Origin: Inquilinus ginsengisoli_A | Lineage (GTDB): Bacteria > Pseudomonadota > Alphaproteobacteria > DSM-16000 > Inquilinaceae | Length of the DNA: 64,000 bases | Assembly: GCF_031453975.1 (NCBI RefSeq) | Contig: NZ_JAVDPW010000012.1 | Span: 143,058-207,057 of the forward strand | Reading direction: 5' to 3' | In this document: positions 63,764 through 64,000 of the stretch, piece after piece | Layout: every line of letters begins with the position of its first letter | How positions within the stretch are numbered: the first letter of the stretch is position 1 | The notes under the pieces: generated by a model | Told to the model about the DNA's origin: nothing | The model's input: only the letters and a program-made list of their open reading frames with translations | Databases searched by the model: none | Position numbers and translations under genes: made by a program

Positions 63764-64000
63764 TCAACTCAGTTGATGTTGCTGTCTGAGCTTGGCGTTG
63801 GCGATGATGATGAGCTTGCGCATGACGGCAGTGAGGGCGACGAGCTTCTTTTTGCCGTTGGCGACGAGTTTGAGGAAGAAGGGCCTGAGTGTGGGGTGGT
63901 GGTTTCTGGCGGCCATTGCGGCCATGAAGAGGGCGCGTTTGATCTCGGGCCTGCCGCCTTTGGTGCGTCGGTAGGCGTTGACGTTTCCGCTTTGCCGAGG
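63764..64000 (-). CDS. IS110-family transposase, C-terminal part (runs off the right edge)
   Basis: Minus-strand translation of 79 codons reads RQSGNVNAYRRTKGGRPEIK, RALFMAAMAARNHHPTLRPF, FLKLVANGKKKLVALTAVMR, KLIIIANAKLRQQHQLS, stop. The GGRPE-x-(K/R)RALYMAA...LTAVMRKL pattern is the Transposase_20 (IS116/IS110/IS902) C-terminal domain. The 5' part lies outside the window, so whether the element is complete cannot be said. It ends 30 bp from the lysS stop. Confidence 0.88.
   Translation of the reverse strand, partial: PRQSGNVNAYRRTKGGRPEIKRALFMAAMAARNHHPTLRPFFLKLVANGKKKLVALTAVMRKLIIIANAKLRQQHQLS

Noticed and set aside
63792..63974. Plus-strand 60-codon frame at the right end
   Set aside because: It is the shadow of the IS110-family transposase read on the minus strand.

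Overview
The window is a very GC-rich, densely coded stretch of an alphaproteobacterial chromosome. The placement rests on marker families typical of that class: a TrcR/DUF1013 regulator, DUF1192, two DUF465 (YdcH-like) proteins, a DUF3309 peptide, and an Hsp20 gene behind a ROSE-type leader. Gene content suggests a metabolically versatile soil or rhizosphere organism of the Rhodospirillales kind; that narrower placement is inference. No phage, CRISPR array, tRNA or rRNA is visible.

Layout. 0-9.3 kb: a partial LysR gene divergent from an aldo-keto reductase, then a sugar-uptake and catabolic locus. A GntR regulator faces, across a perfect palindrome, an operon for a GH4 glycosidase, a PfkB kinase, a solute-binding protein and two permeases. 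There is no ATPase gene, and the first permease carries an apparent frameshift. The locus is bracketed by a low-molecular-weight phosphatase and a fructosamine-kinase-like gene. 9.4-15.1 kb: a complete branched-chain amino-acid-type ABC transporter (LivH, M, G, F, a small membrane protein, LivJ). 15.2-20.3 kb: glycogen phosphorylase, a YejA-like peptide-binding protein and a small secreted protein. 20.3-24.1 kb: an RHH protein, fumarase C, and a cobalt-type nitrile hydratase operon with a RidA protein. 24.2-27 kb: a two-oxygenase phosphonate-type pair under a LysR regulator. 27-31 kb: a degenerate M15-like protein, PurE/PurK, a DUF465 protein and 6-phosphofructokinase. 31-33 kb: an accessory patch with a duplicated promoter and 5' gene end on either side of an alkyltransferase-like gene.

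33-44.5 kb: MOSC protein, patatin, acetoacetate decarboxylase, TrcR, quinone oxidoreductase, 3-hydroxybutyrate dehydrogenase, heat-shock protein, PrpE and another acyl-CoA synthetase. Several of these fit short-chain acid, ketone-body or PHB metabolism. 44.5-50.1 kb: three regulator/target modules, two of them with visible palindromic operators. 50-57.5 kb: DUF2000/AraC, an FAD oxidoreductase with mannonate dehydratase, AlkB, GST, and a ClC transporter whose stop codon abuts a 143-bp MITE. 57.6-64 kb: small membrane peptides, HrpB, a PAS protein, a lipoprotein, class II LysRS and the C-terminal end of an IS110-family transposase.

Dispersed palindromes of at least four families sit between genes: a C/G-tract paired element (two loci), CGTCATTGCGAG-type, TGTCATTGCCCGG-type and AGGTTGGGTTCGC-type. 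The most interesting points are the ATPase-less GH4/PfkB/GntR locus bracketed by deglycation-type genes, the phosphonate oxygenase pair, the duplicated cassette at 31.5-32.2 kb, the ROSE thermometer and the MITE at the ClC stop codon.
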